Assembly: GCF_000831385.1 (NCBI RefSeq)
Contig: NZ_AP014548.1
Span: forward strand, 2,533,779-2,597,778
Source of the DNA: Nonlabens marinus S1-08
GTDB lineage: Bacteria; Bacteroidota; Bacteroidia; Flavobacteriales; Flavobacteriaceae
Direction: 5' to 3'
DNA length: 64,000 bases
Shown here: positions 16,448 through 24,983 of the stretch, piece by piece
Position numbering within the stretch: position 1 is the stretch's first letter
Layout of the letters: every line of letters starts with the position of its first letter
Notes under the pieces: model-generated
Told to the model about the DNA's origin: nothing
What the model saw: only the letters and a program-made list of their open reading frames with translations
Databases searched by the model: none
Translations under genes and position numbers: made by a program

Positions 16448-17341
16448 ATGAAACTCAATAAACTAATCGTAATGCTGTGTTTTGCATTACTTGGTTCGCA
16501 CCTCACGGCTTACGGACAGTATACAGAAACTATAAACACTAATAATCCAGGGCAATCACAAGGTGCCTTTTCAGTAGGTACAAATGTGATTCAGGTAGAA
16601 GGATCTGCTTTATATCGCAGTGAAGAGCACGATTTGCTGAATTACCAACGTGATATTAAAGGTCTAGCTTTTCAGATACGTTATGGTTTTTTACTAGAAG
16701 AATTAGAGCTCTCTTACTTTGGAACCTTTAATAGTGTTGATGAGACTGTGAATCAAGGTTTTGGACCTATTGAAAGTACTTTTTCAAATTTTTCTCGCAG
16801 TACGATAGGCGCAAAATATTTAATTTTTGATCCTATTAAAAAATGGGGAGAACGCAAGGTCAACTTATACAGCTACAAGGATAACCGCAGACTCAAATTA
16901 AGAGATTTAGTTCCTGCGGTTTCCATATTTGCAGGGGCTAATTTTGACTTTAGTGATGTCAATTCACTGACTCCACCCTCAGATTCTAAAATCTCTCCGC
17001 GTCTTGAGTTGATTACCCAAAACAATTTTGGACCTTGGGTATTTGTCACAAACATAATAGCTGACAGGGTCTCGACTGACTTTCCTTCTTATGAAGGCAT
17101 ATTTACACTCACCCATAGTATCAACTCAAAGTGGGCCGCATTTGGTGAGTTTCAAACTCTGATTTCTGATTTTTATAGCGATGATATAGCCCGCGCTGGC
17201 GGTGCCTATCTGATCAACCGCAACTGGCAAGTAGACGCAAGTGCCGCGGTAAATTTTAAGGATACACCTAGTTTTTACCAAGTGAATTTTGGCATGAGCT
17301 ACCGCCTAGATTTTCATAAAGATCCAGTACCAGCTCAATAA
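16448..17341 (+). CDS. Outer membrane transporter-like beta-barrel protein (MetA-pathway family)
   Basis: This is a 297-residue protein with a signal peptide ending Ala-Tyr-Gly-Gln (about residue 24). 'ETINTNNPGQSQGAFSVGTNVIQVEGSALYR' and the strand pattern up to 'VNFGMSYRLDF' resemble the 'transporter' family annotated as phenol meta-degradation outer membrane proteins. The name overstates what is known: only an outer membrane barrel is well supported. It precedes a GNAT-like gene by 21 bases. Confidence 0.68.
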   Translation: MKLNKLIVMLCFALLGSHLTAYGQYTETINTNNPGQSQGAFSVGTNVIQVEGSALYRSEEHDLLNYQRDIKGLAFQIRYGFLLEELELSYFGTFNSVDETVNQGFGPIESTFSNFSRSTIGAKYLIFDPIKKWGERKVNLYSYKDNRRLKLRDLVPAVSIFAGANFDFSDVNSLTPPSDSKISPRLELITQNNFGPWVFVTNIIADRVSTDFPSYEGIFTLTHSINSKWAAFGEFQTLISDFYSDDIARAGGAYLINRNWQVDASAAVNFKDTPSFYQVNFGMSYRLDFHKDPVPAQ

Positions 17342-17362
17342 ACCTACCCTAGAATAGCATTC

Positions 17363-18484
17363 ATGAGTATTACCGTAAAACGTATATCAAATAAAAAGGA
17401 TATTAAACAATTTGTGAAGTTCCCCATGGATCTTTACAAAAACAACCCCTATTTCGTCCCTTCCATCATTAAAGATGAAGTGGATAATTTTGACCCAGAA
17501 AAAAACCAAGTCTTTCAAAATGCAGATTGCTGGATGTTTCTCGCTTTTCGCGAAAGCGAAATAGTCGGACGTATCGCTGCTATCATTAATCATCTAGAAG
17601 TAAATGATCAAGGTAAGCCTAAGATGCGTTTTGGGTGGATGGATATGGTCGATGATATTGAGGTGACAAAGGCGTTGCTGGCAGAAGTGGCCAAAATAGG
17701 CAAAGAAAACAACCTTGAGTACATGGAAGGTCCTGTTGGTTTTACCCAAATGGATAAAGCAGGATTATTAGTGGAGGGATTTGACGAGGTAGCCACCATG
17801 ATCACATGGTACAATCATCCCTACTACAAAGAGCATATGGAACAATTAGGCTTTGTAAAAAGCGCTGAATGGGTAGAGTTCAAATTCATTCCTCCTAACC
17901 CGATTCCTGAAAGATTCCACAAATTTGCCGATTTGATCGCTAAGCGGTACGAGTTGACCCAACTCAAGTTCAAAAATATCAAAGAAGTAGAGCCGTATGT
18001 GGATGACATGTTTGAATTGCTCAACCAAACCTATTCAAAACTGGTCACTTATGTACCTATACAGCAATATCAAATTGACTTGTACCGGGAGAAATACTTG
18101 CCTTTCATCAATCCAGACTTTTTAGAATGTGTGGTGGACAAGGATGGTAAATTAGTCGCCTTTGCGATTACTATGCCTTCATTTTCTGAAGCTTTACAAA
18201 AAGCAAATGGTAAATTATTCCCTTTAGGATTTCTTCATTTATTAAAAGCCAAAAAGAAGAATACTCGCGCAGCATTCTATTTGATAGGTATTCATCCGCG
18301 ATTACAAGGTAAAGGCGTCACCGCAATGATGTTCCGCAATGTGACTCAGAATTTCATGAATTACGGGATTGAAGTTTGTGAAACTAATCCAGAATTAGAA
18401 GATAACATCGCGGTTCAAGCCCTATGGAAAGATTATGATCCGACGTTGCACAAACGCAGACGCATCTACCGTAAAGACCTTTAA
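17363..18484 (+). CDS. GNAT-like acyltransferase family protein (YghO-like)
   Basis: The 373-residue cytoplasmic protein begins 'ITVKRISNKKDIKQFVKFPMDLYKNNPYFVPSI', a motif of a widespread family with a split GNAT fold. The C-terminal 'AAFYLIGIHPRLQGKGVTAMMFRNV' matches the acetyl-CoA loop (Q/RxxGxG/A) of GNAT enzymes. Substrate is unknown. An imperfect palindrome copy with one extra T lies at 17542-17558, read Ala-Phe-Arg-Glu-Ser. It abuts the pseudouridine synthase gene. Confidence 0.78.
   Translation: MSITVKRISNKKDIKQFVKFPMDLYKNNPYFVPSIIKDEVDNFDPEKNQVFQNADCWMFLAFRESEIVGRIAAIINHLEVNDQGKPKMRFGWMDMVDDIEVTKALLAEVAKIGKENNLEYMEGPVGFTQMDKAGLLVEGFDEVATMITWYNHPYYKEHMEQLGFVKSAEWVEFKFIPPNPIPERFHKFADLIAKRYELTQLKFKNIKEVEPYVDDMFELLNQTYSKLVTYVPIQQYQIDLYREKYLPFINPDFLECVVDKDGKLVAFAITMPSFSEALQKANGKLFPLGFLHLLKAKKKNTRAAFYLIGIHPRLQGKGVTAMMFRNVTQNFMNYGIEVCETNPELEDNIAVQALWKDYDPTLHKRRRIYRKDL
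17542..17558. repeat. Imperfect copy of the palindrome (one T inserted)
   Basis: CGCTTTTCGCGAAAGCG: all 16 bases of the repeat plus one extra T in the left arm. Confidence 0.85.
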
Positions 18485-19180
18485 GTGGACAAACTAGACC
18501 CATCTCGCATCCTGTTTGAAGACAATCACTTGATTGCAGTCAATAAACTTTCTGGCGATCTTGTTCAAGGCGATAAAACTGGTGACTCCATTCTTCCTGA
18601 TCTCATCAAAGAGTACATAGCAGTGAAATACGATAAACCTAGAGCCGTCTATCTAGGCGTTACCCATCGGTTAGATCGACCAACCTCTGGCGCTGTGGTG
18701 TTTGCGCGTACTTCTAAAGCATTGACGCGCATGAATAAACTATTCTCTGATCGTGATACAGAGAAGATCTACTGGGCTGTTGTAGAAGGACATGTGACAA
18801 AGGATAAAGAAAGTTTGACTCATTACCTAGTGCGCAACCCTAAGCAAAATAAAAGCTACGCCCACGATCATGAAGTTCCTAACTCAAAAAAGGCGACACT
18901 GCATTACCAATTGCTCCAACGTATGGACAATTACAGCCTGCTAGAAATAAAATTAGAAACAGGCAGGCACCACCAAATACGCTCACAGCTAAGCAAAATA
19001 GGCTTTGCTATAAAAGGAGATTTGAAATATGGTGCGAGACGCAGTAACAAGGATGCGAGCATACATTTACACGCAAGATCCTTATCTTTCATACATCCAG
19101 TGCGCAAGGAACCCGTAACATTTACGGCACCGGTTCCAGTTCATGACGCCATCTGGAATGCTATTGATAAGAATTTATGA
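18485..19180 (+). CDS. RluA family pseudouridine synthase
   Basis: The 231-residue protein has the catalytic motif HRLDRPTSG (Asp about residue 62), then 'LLEIKLETGRHHQIRSQLS', both diagnostic of RluA-type RNA pseudouridine synthases. No S4 domain is present, as in RluA/RluC short forms. The start is a GTG directly after the preceding stop codon; no ATG fits. The end overlaps the aldehyde dehydrogenase start by 4 bases (ATGA). The target uridine cannot be inferred. Confidence 0.88.
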   Translation: MDKLDPSRILFEDNHLIAVNKLSGDLVQGDKTGDSILPDLIKEYIAVKYDKPRAVYLGVTHRLDRPTSGAVVFARTSKALTRMNKLFSDRDTEKIYWAVVEGHVTKDKESLTHYLVRNPKQNKSYAHDHEVPNSKKATLHYQLLQRMDNYSLLEIKLETGRHHQIRSQLSKIGFAIKGDLKYGARRSNKDASIHLHARSLSFIHPVRKEPVTFTAPVPVHDAIWNAIDKNL

Positions 19181-20550
19181 CACCTAAACAAGTACACCAG
19201 CTACAACTCGATTTTTTCAAGAAAAGAATCACCTTTGATTTTTCTTACCGTATCAAGGCCTTAGAAAAGTTAAAAAAAGTTTTACTAGAAAGAGAACAAA
19301 AGGTATACGAAGCCTTGAAGGCCGATTTGCGTAAAAGCGAATTCGAATCCTACGTATCTGAATTTCAAACCGTGATGGCGGAGTTGGATAGATACATAAA
19401 AAACACAGCCAAGTGGGCCCGACCTCAAAAGGTGAGCTCCACCCTACTTAACTTCCCTTCTAAGGCAAGAAGACACCCGGAGCCTTATGGAAATACACTT
19501 ATCATCTCGCCATGGAATTACCCTTTTCAATTAGCAATGTCGCCCTTGATAGGAGCTATTGCGGCTGGAAATACAGTGGTTTTAAAACCCAGCGAATTTT
19601 CCACTGCCACCAGTGATATATTAAAAGAGATATGTAAAGAAAGTTTTGAAGCGAATCACGTGACTGTTGTTTTAGGTGATGGTGAGACTGCACAAGAGTT
19701 AACCGCGCTCAAATGGGACTATATCTTTTTTACCGGCAGCCCTGGCGTTGGTCAAAAAATTTATGAAGCTGCTGCAAAACATTTGACACCTGTAACTTTA
19801 GAATTAGGCGGTAAAAATCCAGCGGTAGTTCATGAAAGTGCAAATTTGAAGGTGTGTGCAAAACGCATTGTATGGGCAAAGTTCCTCAATAGTGGGCAGA
19901 CTTGTATAGCGCCAGATTATATTCTAGTACATGAGTCTGTGAAAAATGACTTGGTACGCTTACTCAAAGAGACGATCACTGATTTTTTTGGGGAAAATCC
20001 TAAGGAATCTGCGGATTATCCACGTTTGATAAGAGAGAAACATTTTGAGGCATTACTGGAAATGATGGAGGACTCACAAGTAATTACTGGTGGCACTCAT
20101 GACAAGTCTGATCTCTACATAGCTCCTACCTTGCTGGATGAACCTAGCCGAGAAAGTAAAGTGATGCAAGACGAGATTTTTGGTCCCTTACTTCCTCTTA
20201 TTTCCTATCAAAACAAGGCAGAGGTAGAGCAATGGATCACTAGTTATGACAAACCCTTAGGGGCATATGTGTATACTGGCGATAAAGATTTTAGCCGTTG
20301 GTTTATCAATAGATTTTCATTTGGTGGTGGAGCGGTTAACGATAGTATCGTTCAATTTTTGAATGAGAAATTGCCCTTCGGTGGTGTGGGGACCAGCGGG
20401 ATAGGCAGTTATCATGGCAAGAAAACTTTTGAAACCTTCAGCCACTATAAAAGTGTTGTGTACCGCGGCACTTGGCTTGACATTCCGTTAAAATACCCAC
20501 CTTACACGATAAGTCTTTCGCTGGTAAAAAAAGCTTTTCGCTGGATTTGA
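19177..20550 (+). CDS. Aldehyde dehydrogenase, class 3-like
   Basis: The 457-residue protein carries 'IISPWNYPFQLAMSPLIGAIAAGNTVVLKPSE', the Glu motif ELGGKNP and the catalytic Cys motif NSGQTCIAPD, followed by 'QDEIFGPLLPLISY'. The length (about 450) and the hydrophobic C-terminal 'YPPYT...LVKKAFRWI' resemble class 3 fatty aldehyde dehydrogenases, which may associate with the membrane. It probably oxidises medium- or long-chain aldehydes with NAD(P). It is coupled to the RluA gene by a 4-base overlap. Confidence 0.92.
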   Translation: MTPKQVHQLQLDFFKKRITFDFSYRIKALEKLKKVLLEREQKVYEALKADLRKSEFESYVSEFQTVMAELDRYIKNTAKWARPQKVSSTLLNFPSKARRHPEPYGNTLIISPWNYPFQLAMSPLIGAIAAGNTVVLKPSEFSTATSDILKEICKESFEANHVTVVLGDGETAQELTALKWDYIFFTGSPGVGQKIYEAAAKHLTPVTLELGGKNPAVVHESANLKVCAKRIVWAKFLNSGQTCIAPDYILVHESVKNDLVRLLKETITDFFGENPKESADYPRLIREKHFEALLEMMEDSQVITGGTHDKSDLYIAPTLLDEPSRESKVMQDEIFGPLLPLISYQNKAEVEQWITSYDKPLGAYVYTGDKDFSRWFINRFSFGGGAVNDSIVQFLNEKLPFGGVGTSGIGSYHGKKTFETFSHYKSVVYRGTWLDIPLKYPPYTISLSLVKKAFRWI

Positions 20551-20618
20551 AATAGGTTTAATAGCTTTTCATACTAGGTTCCCCAGCTTGCAAATAAAAG
20601 GTTAAGTTGATGTTATTT

Positions 20619-20634
20619 CGCTTTCGCGAAAGCG
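20619..20634. repeat. Copy of 16-bp palindrome (upstream of DUF2945 gene)
   Basis: Perfect copy within the longer shared context TTTCGCTTTCGCGAAAGCGA followed by ACT. Confidence 0.97.
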
Positions 20635-20663
20635 AACTTCCTTTATCTTTAAAACAAAAAGTC

Positions 20664-20876
20664 ATGATCAAAGAAGGAACCAAAGTAAAATGGAGCTGGG
20701 GAAATGGGACGGCTGAAGGAACGGTTCAATCCACCTTTGTCAAAAAAGTGACTCGAACCATCAAAGGAAATGAGGTTACTCGTGAAGGTGAAGAAGGCAA
20801 TAAAGCGTTGTATATTAAACAAGAAGATGGCGATGCTGTATTGAAGCTGGAAAGTGAAGTAGAAAGAGTAGACTAA
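20664..20876 (+). CDS. DUF2945 (HVA1) family small protein
   Basis: The 70-residue protein begins 'MIKEGTKVKWSWGNGTAEGTVQ' and matches the small Tudor-like HVA1/DUF2945 family ('IKGNEVTREGEEGNKALYIKQEDGDAVLKLESEV'). Function is unknown. The frame is open upstream to 20607, but this extension consists of the palindrome repeat and lacks family similarity, so the ATG at 20664 is taken. Confidence 0.85.
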   Translation: MIKEGTKVKWSWGNGTAEGTVQSTFVKKVTRTIKGNEVTREGEEGNKALYIKQEDGDAVLKLESEVERVD

Positions 20877-20885
20877 AATAAGAGA

Positions 20886-21149
20886 ATGAGCAATACCCTA
20901 ATTTATAGCGGAATGACTGAATTCTTGATTCTATCCACAGTGGTAGGATTAGTGATTTATGGATTTCAACAATTTTCAGATTCTGGAGATCGTATGGCTA
21001 TTAAGGTGCGCAAGGATGGCAGTCGCGAGTACGAAAGGGTATCTGCTGAGCCTGATACCACTTTGCCTCTTTGGATAAAGATTTTAATTTTTATAATTAT
21101 CGCCGGTGTGCTATTTATGCCACTGGATTTCATACTTAACCGATCTTAA
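20886..21149 (+). CDS. Small membrane protein, function unknown
   Basis: This is an 87-residue protein with two probable membrane spans (residues about 9-28 and 62-82) joined by a charged loop. No family is recognised. It lies 9 bases after the DUF2945 gene and 2 bases before the Sua5/YciO gene, so it is almost surely transcribed with them. Confidence 0.72.
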   Translation: MSNTLIYSGMTEFLILSTVVGLVIYGFQQFSDSGDRMAIKVRKDGSREYERVSAEPDTTLPLWIKILIFIIIAGVLFMPLDFILNRS

Positions 21150-21151
21150 TT

Positions 21152-21769
21152 ATGGCAGAAATCATCAAACTTTACGAAGAAAAAACCGACCAAAAACAGC
21201 TGCGCAGGATTGCAAAAGCTATGAAAGAAGGTGCATTAGTCATTTACCCAACAGATACTGTTTATGGACTAGGTTGCGACATTACAAATAAGGAAGCTAT
21301 TGAAAAGATCGCTCGCATCAAAGGAGTAAAATCAGACAAAGCCAACTTTTCCTTTATTTGTGATAGCTTAAGCAATTTGAGCGATTATACCAGTCAAATC
21401 GATTCTGGAACTTTCAAGCTTTTGAAGCGTAATTTGCCTGGGCCGTATACGTTCATTCTATCAGGAAACAACAATTTACCTGGAATATTCAAAAAGAAAA
21501 AAACGGTAGGTATACGCGTTCCAGATAATGCCATCGCCATTGGTTTAGTAAAAGAGTTAGGTAATCCTATTATTTCAACCTCTATTAAGGACGATGATGA
21601 AGTGTTGGAATATACCACAGACCCTAGTTTGATTGCAGAGAAATGGGACAAATTAGTAGACATAGTTATTGATGCTGGATTTGGAGGGAATATAGGATCT
21701 ACAGTAATTGATTTGACCACTCCTGAACCTACATTGATACGAGAAGGAAAAGGAAGCACAGAACTTTAA
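21152..21769 (+). CDS. Sua5/YciO/YrdC family protein (threonylcarbamoyl-AMP synthase-like)
   Basis: The 205-residue protein has the family core: 'GALVIYPTDTVYGLGCDI', the KR..K-like 'RIKGVKSDKANFSFIC', 'LLKRNLPGPYTFIL' and 'GIRVPDN'. The family makes threonylcarbamoyl-AMP for t6A37 of tRNA. The 'KxANFSFICDSLS' segment is closer to the YciO branch than to canonical TsaC, so the activity should be stated with caution. It is the last gene before a strong terminator. Confidence 0.87.
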   Translation: MAEIIKLYEEKTDQKQLRRIAKAMKEGALVIYPTDTVYGLGCDITNKEAIEKIARIKGVKSDKANFSFICDSLSNLSDYTSQIDSGTFKLLKRNLPGPYTFILSGNNNLPGIFKKKKTVGIRVPDNAIAIGLVKELGNPIISTSIKDDDEVLEYTTDPSLIAEKWDKLVDIVIDAGFGGNIGSTVIDLTTPEPTLIREGKGSTEL

Positions 21770-21791
21770 TCCCCAGTCTTAAGATACTAGC

Positions 21792-21813
21792 AAGCCTCTA
21801 TTTTTAGAGGCTT
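21792..21813 (+). terminator. Intrinsic terminator
   Basis: A 9-bp stem (AAGCCTCTA / TAGAGGCTT) with a T-rich loop is followed by a T run after the Sua5/YciO gene. Confidence 0.88.
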
Positions 21814-21902
21814 TTTTATGTTTAAATAAAAGCAAATTCACAAAGCTTTACATATTTGAACTTGGAGATACGGCTATATTAGGTAAAACTTAAAATTAAA
21901 AA

Positions 21903-22736
21903 ATGCCTTACTTAGAAAAAACAACTGCAAATAACGAGTCCAATATATCCATCTATTATGAAGACTACGGAATGGGAAAACCCATCATCTTAATTCACGG
22001 GTGGCCTTTAAGTGGTGATATGTGGGAATATCAAGTACCTGCGTTGATTGAAGCGGGACATCGTGTTATTACTTATGATCGTCGAGGTTTTGGTAAATCT
22101 TCAAGACCGTATGATGGTTATACCTATGAAAGTATGGCAGAGGACCTGCACAGTTTGATAAAAAAGCTAAGTCTTGAAAATGTCACTCTCGTAGGCTTTT
22201 CAATGGGCGGCGGTGAATTAGGCAAATATGTGGAAATGTTTGGAACTCATCATATTTCAAACTTGATTTTCATAAGTTCTATAGCTCCTTATATGCTCAA
22301 GACAGATGATAATAAAGAAGGAGTTCCTGAAGAGGTTTTTGAAGATATGAAAGCGAATGTTAGTAAAGATCGAGCTGGGTTCTTGAAAGGATTTGGTAAA
22401 GATTTTGTCAATTATAAAGATCATAAGGACAAAGTTTCTCAGGGAATGTTAGACCATAGTTTTTCTATTGCCGTGAGTGCTTCGCCTAAAGGAACTTTAG
22501 ATTGCATTGATGCGTTTGGTAAAACAGACCTTAGAGATGCGATGAAAAAGATCGATGTACCTACTTTGTTCATACATGGTGATGCAGATCAGATTGTGCC
22601 TCCTGCCCCTACTTCAAAGCAAGGACATGAATTAGTAAAAGATTCAAAATTGCACATGTTCAAGGATGCTCCTCATGGCTTATTCTTAACTCATACTGAA
22701 GAATTGAATAAGGCAATCATTGACTTTTTAAAATAA
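21903..22736 (+). CDS. Alpha/beta hydrolase, non-haem chloroperoxidase-like
   Basis: The 277-residue protein has the oxyanion segment 'LIHGWPLSGDMWEYQ', the nucleophile elbow GFSMGGGE and a late catalytic 'HGDADQIVPP' (Asp) and 'DAPHGLF' (His). This combination is typical of the non-haem chloroperoxidase/esterase group, which often shows perhydrolase activity. The true substrate is unknown. It is a single-gene unit with its own terminator; no signal peptide is seen. Confidence 0.88.
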   Translation: MPYLEKTTANNESNISIYYEDYGMGKPIILIHGWPLSGDMWEYQVPALIEAGHRVITYDRRGFGKSSRPYDGYTYESMAEDLHSLIKKLSLENVTLVGFSMGGGELGKYVEMFGTHHISNLIFISSIAPYMLKTDDNKEGVPEEVFEDMKANVSKDRAGFLKGFGKDFVNYKDHKDKVSQGMLDHSFSIAVSASPKGTLDCIDAFGKTDLRDAMKKIDVPTLFIHGDADQIVPPAPTSKQGHELVKDSKLHMFKDAPHGLFLTHTEELNKAIIDFLK

Positions 22737-22750
22737 ACAGTGACAATTGA

Positions 22751-22793
22751 AAAAACACCCCTTAAAATCTATCGATTTTATGGGGTGTTTTTT
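22751..22793 (+). terminator. Intrinsic terminator
   Basis: A long stem made of AAAAACACCCC / GGGGTGTTTTT flanking an inner TAAAATC / GATTTTA hairpin, T-rich at its 3' side, lies 15 bases after the hydrolase stop. Confidence 0.87.
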
Positions 22794-22901
22794 CTATAGC
22801 ATGCTTTTAATTAAATATTTTTGATATTTTTTATCAAATTTTTACTTAATCCTTTTACAAAAAGTTGATTTGATTGTATTTTGTAATAAAACTAATAACC
22901 T

Positions 22902-23531
22902 ATGAAAAATATCGATAAAATTTTTGAAAACAATAAAGAGTGGATACAGTCCAAACTGGCTGTAGATGATAAATACTTTGACAAACTAGCTTCTGGTCAG
23001 GATCCTGATATCCTATACATAGGTTGCTCTGACAGCCGGGCAACTGCTGAAGAAATCATGGGCTTAGGTCCTGGAGAAGTTTTTGTACATAGAAATATTG
23101 CAAATATGGCTTCTAATCTGGACTTGACTGCAATGGGTGTTATTAACTATGCAGTGACTCATTTGAAAGTAGATCATGTAGTTGTTTGTGGACATTATGG
23201 TTGTGGAGGTGTTAAAGCCGCTATGCAATCTCAAGATCTTGGGATTTTGAATCCATATTTAAGAAATATACGTGACGTATACCGTATGCACAAGGAAGAG
23301 TTGAATGGTATCAAAAATGAAGAAGATAGATACAAGAGACTCATAGAACTTAATGTTCAGGAACAATGTATCAATGTTCTTAAAACCAGCGATGTACAGC
23401 TTGCCTTTAGAGATCGTGGTATTACCGTTCACGGTTGGGTTTTTGACTTAGCCACTGGTAAACTTATCGATCTCAAAATTGATTTTGAATCTATTTTAAA
23501 AGACATCATGGAGATTTATCATCTCGATTAA
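22902..23531 (+). CDS. can: Beta-class carbonic anhydrase
   Basis: The 209-residue protein has the zinc ligands Cys42 and Asp44 (CSDSR), His98 and Cys101 (CGHYGCGG), at the same numbers as in E. coli Can. It interconverts CO2 and bicarbonate in the cytoplasm, supplying bicarbonate for carboxylation reactions. No signal peptide is present. It is a single-gene unit between two terminators. Confidence 0.94.
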   Translation: MKNIDKIFENNKEWIQSKLAVDDKYFDKLASGQDPDILYIGCSDSRATAEEIMGLGPGEVFVHRNIANMASNLDLTAMGVINYAVTHLKVDHVVVCGHYGCGGVKAAMQSQDLGILNPYLRNIRDVYRMHKEELNGIKNEEDRYKRLIELNVQEQCINVLKTSDVQLAFRDRGITVHGWVFDLATGKLIDLKIDFESILKDIMEIYHLD

Positions 23532-23556
23532 TTTTTTTTAGTAGCAATTAATAGAG

Positions 23557-23580
23557 CGCCCTCTGTAAACACAAAGGGCG
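23557..23580 (+). terminator. Intrinsic terminator of the carbonic anhydrase gene
   Basis: The stem CGCCCTCTG / CAAAGGGCG, with one mismatch, is followed by six T. Confidence 0.82.
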
Positions 23581-23639
23581 TTTTTTATTGAAGAAGATAT
23601 ACACCATAAACAGCCTCGACAACAATTGATCTTACTTTG

Positions 23640-24230
23640 ATGGAACATCAACATTTTTTGATTTACAAGCCGTATAAAATGGTCAGTCAGTTTGTGACTA
23701 ATGACCGACATCAAAAAAGGAAGCGTTTCTTAGGAGAATTAGCTGACTTCCCTGAGGGAGTTATGGCTGTAGGTAGACTTGATGAGACTAGCGAAGGTTT
23801 GCTGCTTATAACAACAGATGGCAAATTGAGTCACCAAGTCAACAATTCAGGCAAATTTAATAAAGAGTATTATGCTCAAGTAGACGGGAGCATAACTGAA
23901 GAGGCTATCCTAACTTTAAGACAAGGAGTGGATATAAGTGTTAACGGCAAAACTTATAGAACCAAGCCTTGTGAGGTCAAACAGCTAGTGAACATTCCTA
24001 AACTACCTCAAACGGATCAGAAGATCAGAGATGATAGACATGGACCCACCAGTTGGATCTCTATCGTACTAAATGAAGGTAAGTTTAGACAAGTTCGTAA
24101 AATGACTAGTGCAGTAGGTTATCCTACTTTGAGACTGGCTCGAGCTAGAATAGGAAACTATTCCTTTGAGGGGATGAAATGTGGAGAGATTATAAGATTG
24201 AAGGCAAGACTTGAGAATATCAGCTCTTGA
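23640..24230 (+). CDS. rRNA pseudouridine synthase, RsuA/RluE type
   Basis: The 196-residue protein has the RsuA-family catalytic motif GRLDETSEGLLL and the C-terminal 'LNEGKFRQVRKMTSAVGYPTLRLARARIG'. It lacks an S4 domain, like RluE. It probably modifies one uridine in 23S rRNA. A TTG directly before the ATG is ignored. The 3' end overlaps the convergent exported protein gene by 11 bases. Confidence 0.9.
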   Translation: MEHQHFLIYKPYKMVSQFVTNDRHQKRKRFLGELADFPEGVMAVGRLDETSEGLLLITTDGKLSHQVNNSGKFNKEYYAQVDGSITEEAILTLRQGVDISVNGKTYRTKPCEVKQLVNIPKLPQTDQKIRDDRHGPTSWISIVLNEGKFRQVRKMTSAVGYPTLRLARARIGNYSFEGMKCGEIIRLKARLENISS

Positions 24231-24834
24231 TGATGATCATGGTCGCTTTGACTCCAGAAGCTAAATTCCAAACGTTTTTTGAAATAATCTCGCCCTTTTT
24301 ATTCATTACTTTAAACTCTGCGGTATTAGGGCCCGAGGATCCTTGATTCAAAGCTTCTATTTCTAGTTTATTAAAACCAGGGTTCAGGTTGATCGCAAAA
24401 CCTTGAAAAACATTGCGCAAATAAATTTGATCTACGATAATTTGTCCATCAAGCCACACTCGAACTAAGTCGCCATCTTCAAACTGATGATCTCGACATA
24501 CCATTTCTAATACACTTTCACCCGTACGAATTTCGCCAAGAAACGTGTCGCTTCTAAATCCTATGGCATTGCCATTATCTGCAAAGAATTTTTGTTGCTT
24601 AAATTGAACTCCTGGATCTAGTAAATCACTATCGGTACGCATACTCACCGCAGGTCGCTCACTACTTCTAGAAAAAAATGGCGTTATTTCTTTCTCTTTT
24701 TTAGGAAATAATAAAGACCCACCTTCTTCAGTTTGGGGTACAGGATTCACTTTGACTGTTGAAGTACGCGGCGTTTCCTGCGCATACGCAGTCAAACTCA
24801 ACAAGAATAAGAGAAGTTTTAACCCGTTTTTCAT
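24220..24834 (-). CDS. Exported protein, function unknown
   Basis: This is a 204-residue protein with a signal peptide (about 1-18, ending Ala-Tyr-Ala-Gln). After a Pro/Ser-rich linker it has a beta-rich domain (residues about 105-200: 'VCRDHQFEDGDLVRVWLDGQIIVDQ', 'GFAINLNPGFNKLEIEALNQG'). That pattern of an Asp-rich 'DGDLVRVWLDG' strand followed by a 'LNPGFNKL' turn is common in secreted flavobacterial proteins and resembles a carbohydrate-binding-like fold, but no family is certain. Confidence 0.7.
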   Translation of the reverse strand: MKNGLKLLLFLLSLTAYAQETPRTSTVKVNPVPQTEEGGSLLFPKKEKEITPFFSRSSERPAVSMRTDSDLLDPGVQFKQQKFFADNGNAIGFRSDTFLGEIRTGESVLEMVCRDHQFEDGDLVRVWLDGQIIVDQIYLRNVFQGFAINLNPGFNKLEIEALNQGSSGPNTAEFKVMNKKGEIISKNVWNLASGVKATMIIIKS

Positions 24835-24929
24835 ACCTTAAATGTAGCAATTTCCTTGCCCAACTGATTTTGTGAACAAAAACTTTTATCATCTAAGACT
24901 CTAAATAGTTGAATTAGTTGCGTTAAGGC

Positions 24930-24967
24930 TTTAAAAAGTTCGCTTTCGCGAAAGCGAACTTTTTAAA
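24930..24967. terminator. 38-bp perfect inverted repeat built around the palindrome, likely murA terminator
   Basis: The 16-bp palindrome (24941-24956) is extended by 11 further matching bases on each side, giving a 38-bp uninterrupted inverted repeat with A/T-rich ends. It lies 17 bases after the murA stop, so on the minus strand it can form a stable hairpin ending in T residues. Confidence 0.7.
24941..24956. repeat. Copy of 16-bp palindrome (core of murA terminator)
   Basis: Perfect copy. Confidence 0.97.
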
Positions 24968-24983
24968 AGAAGTATGTCCTACA

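Noticed and set aside
20607..20663. Extended start of the DUF2945 gene through the palindrome
   Set aside because: The family starts at MIKEGTKV; the extension only translates the repeat and flank.
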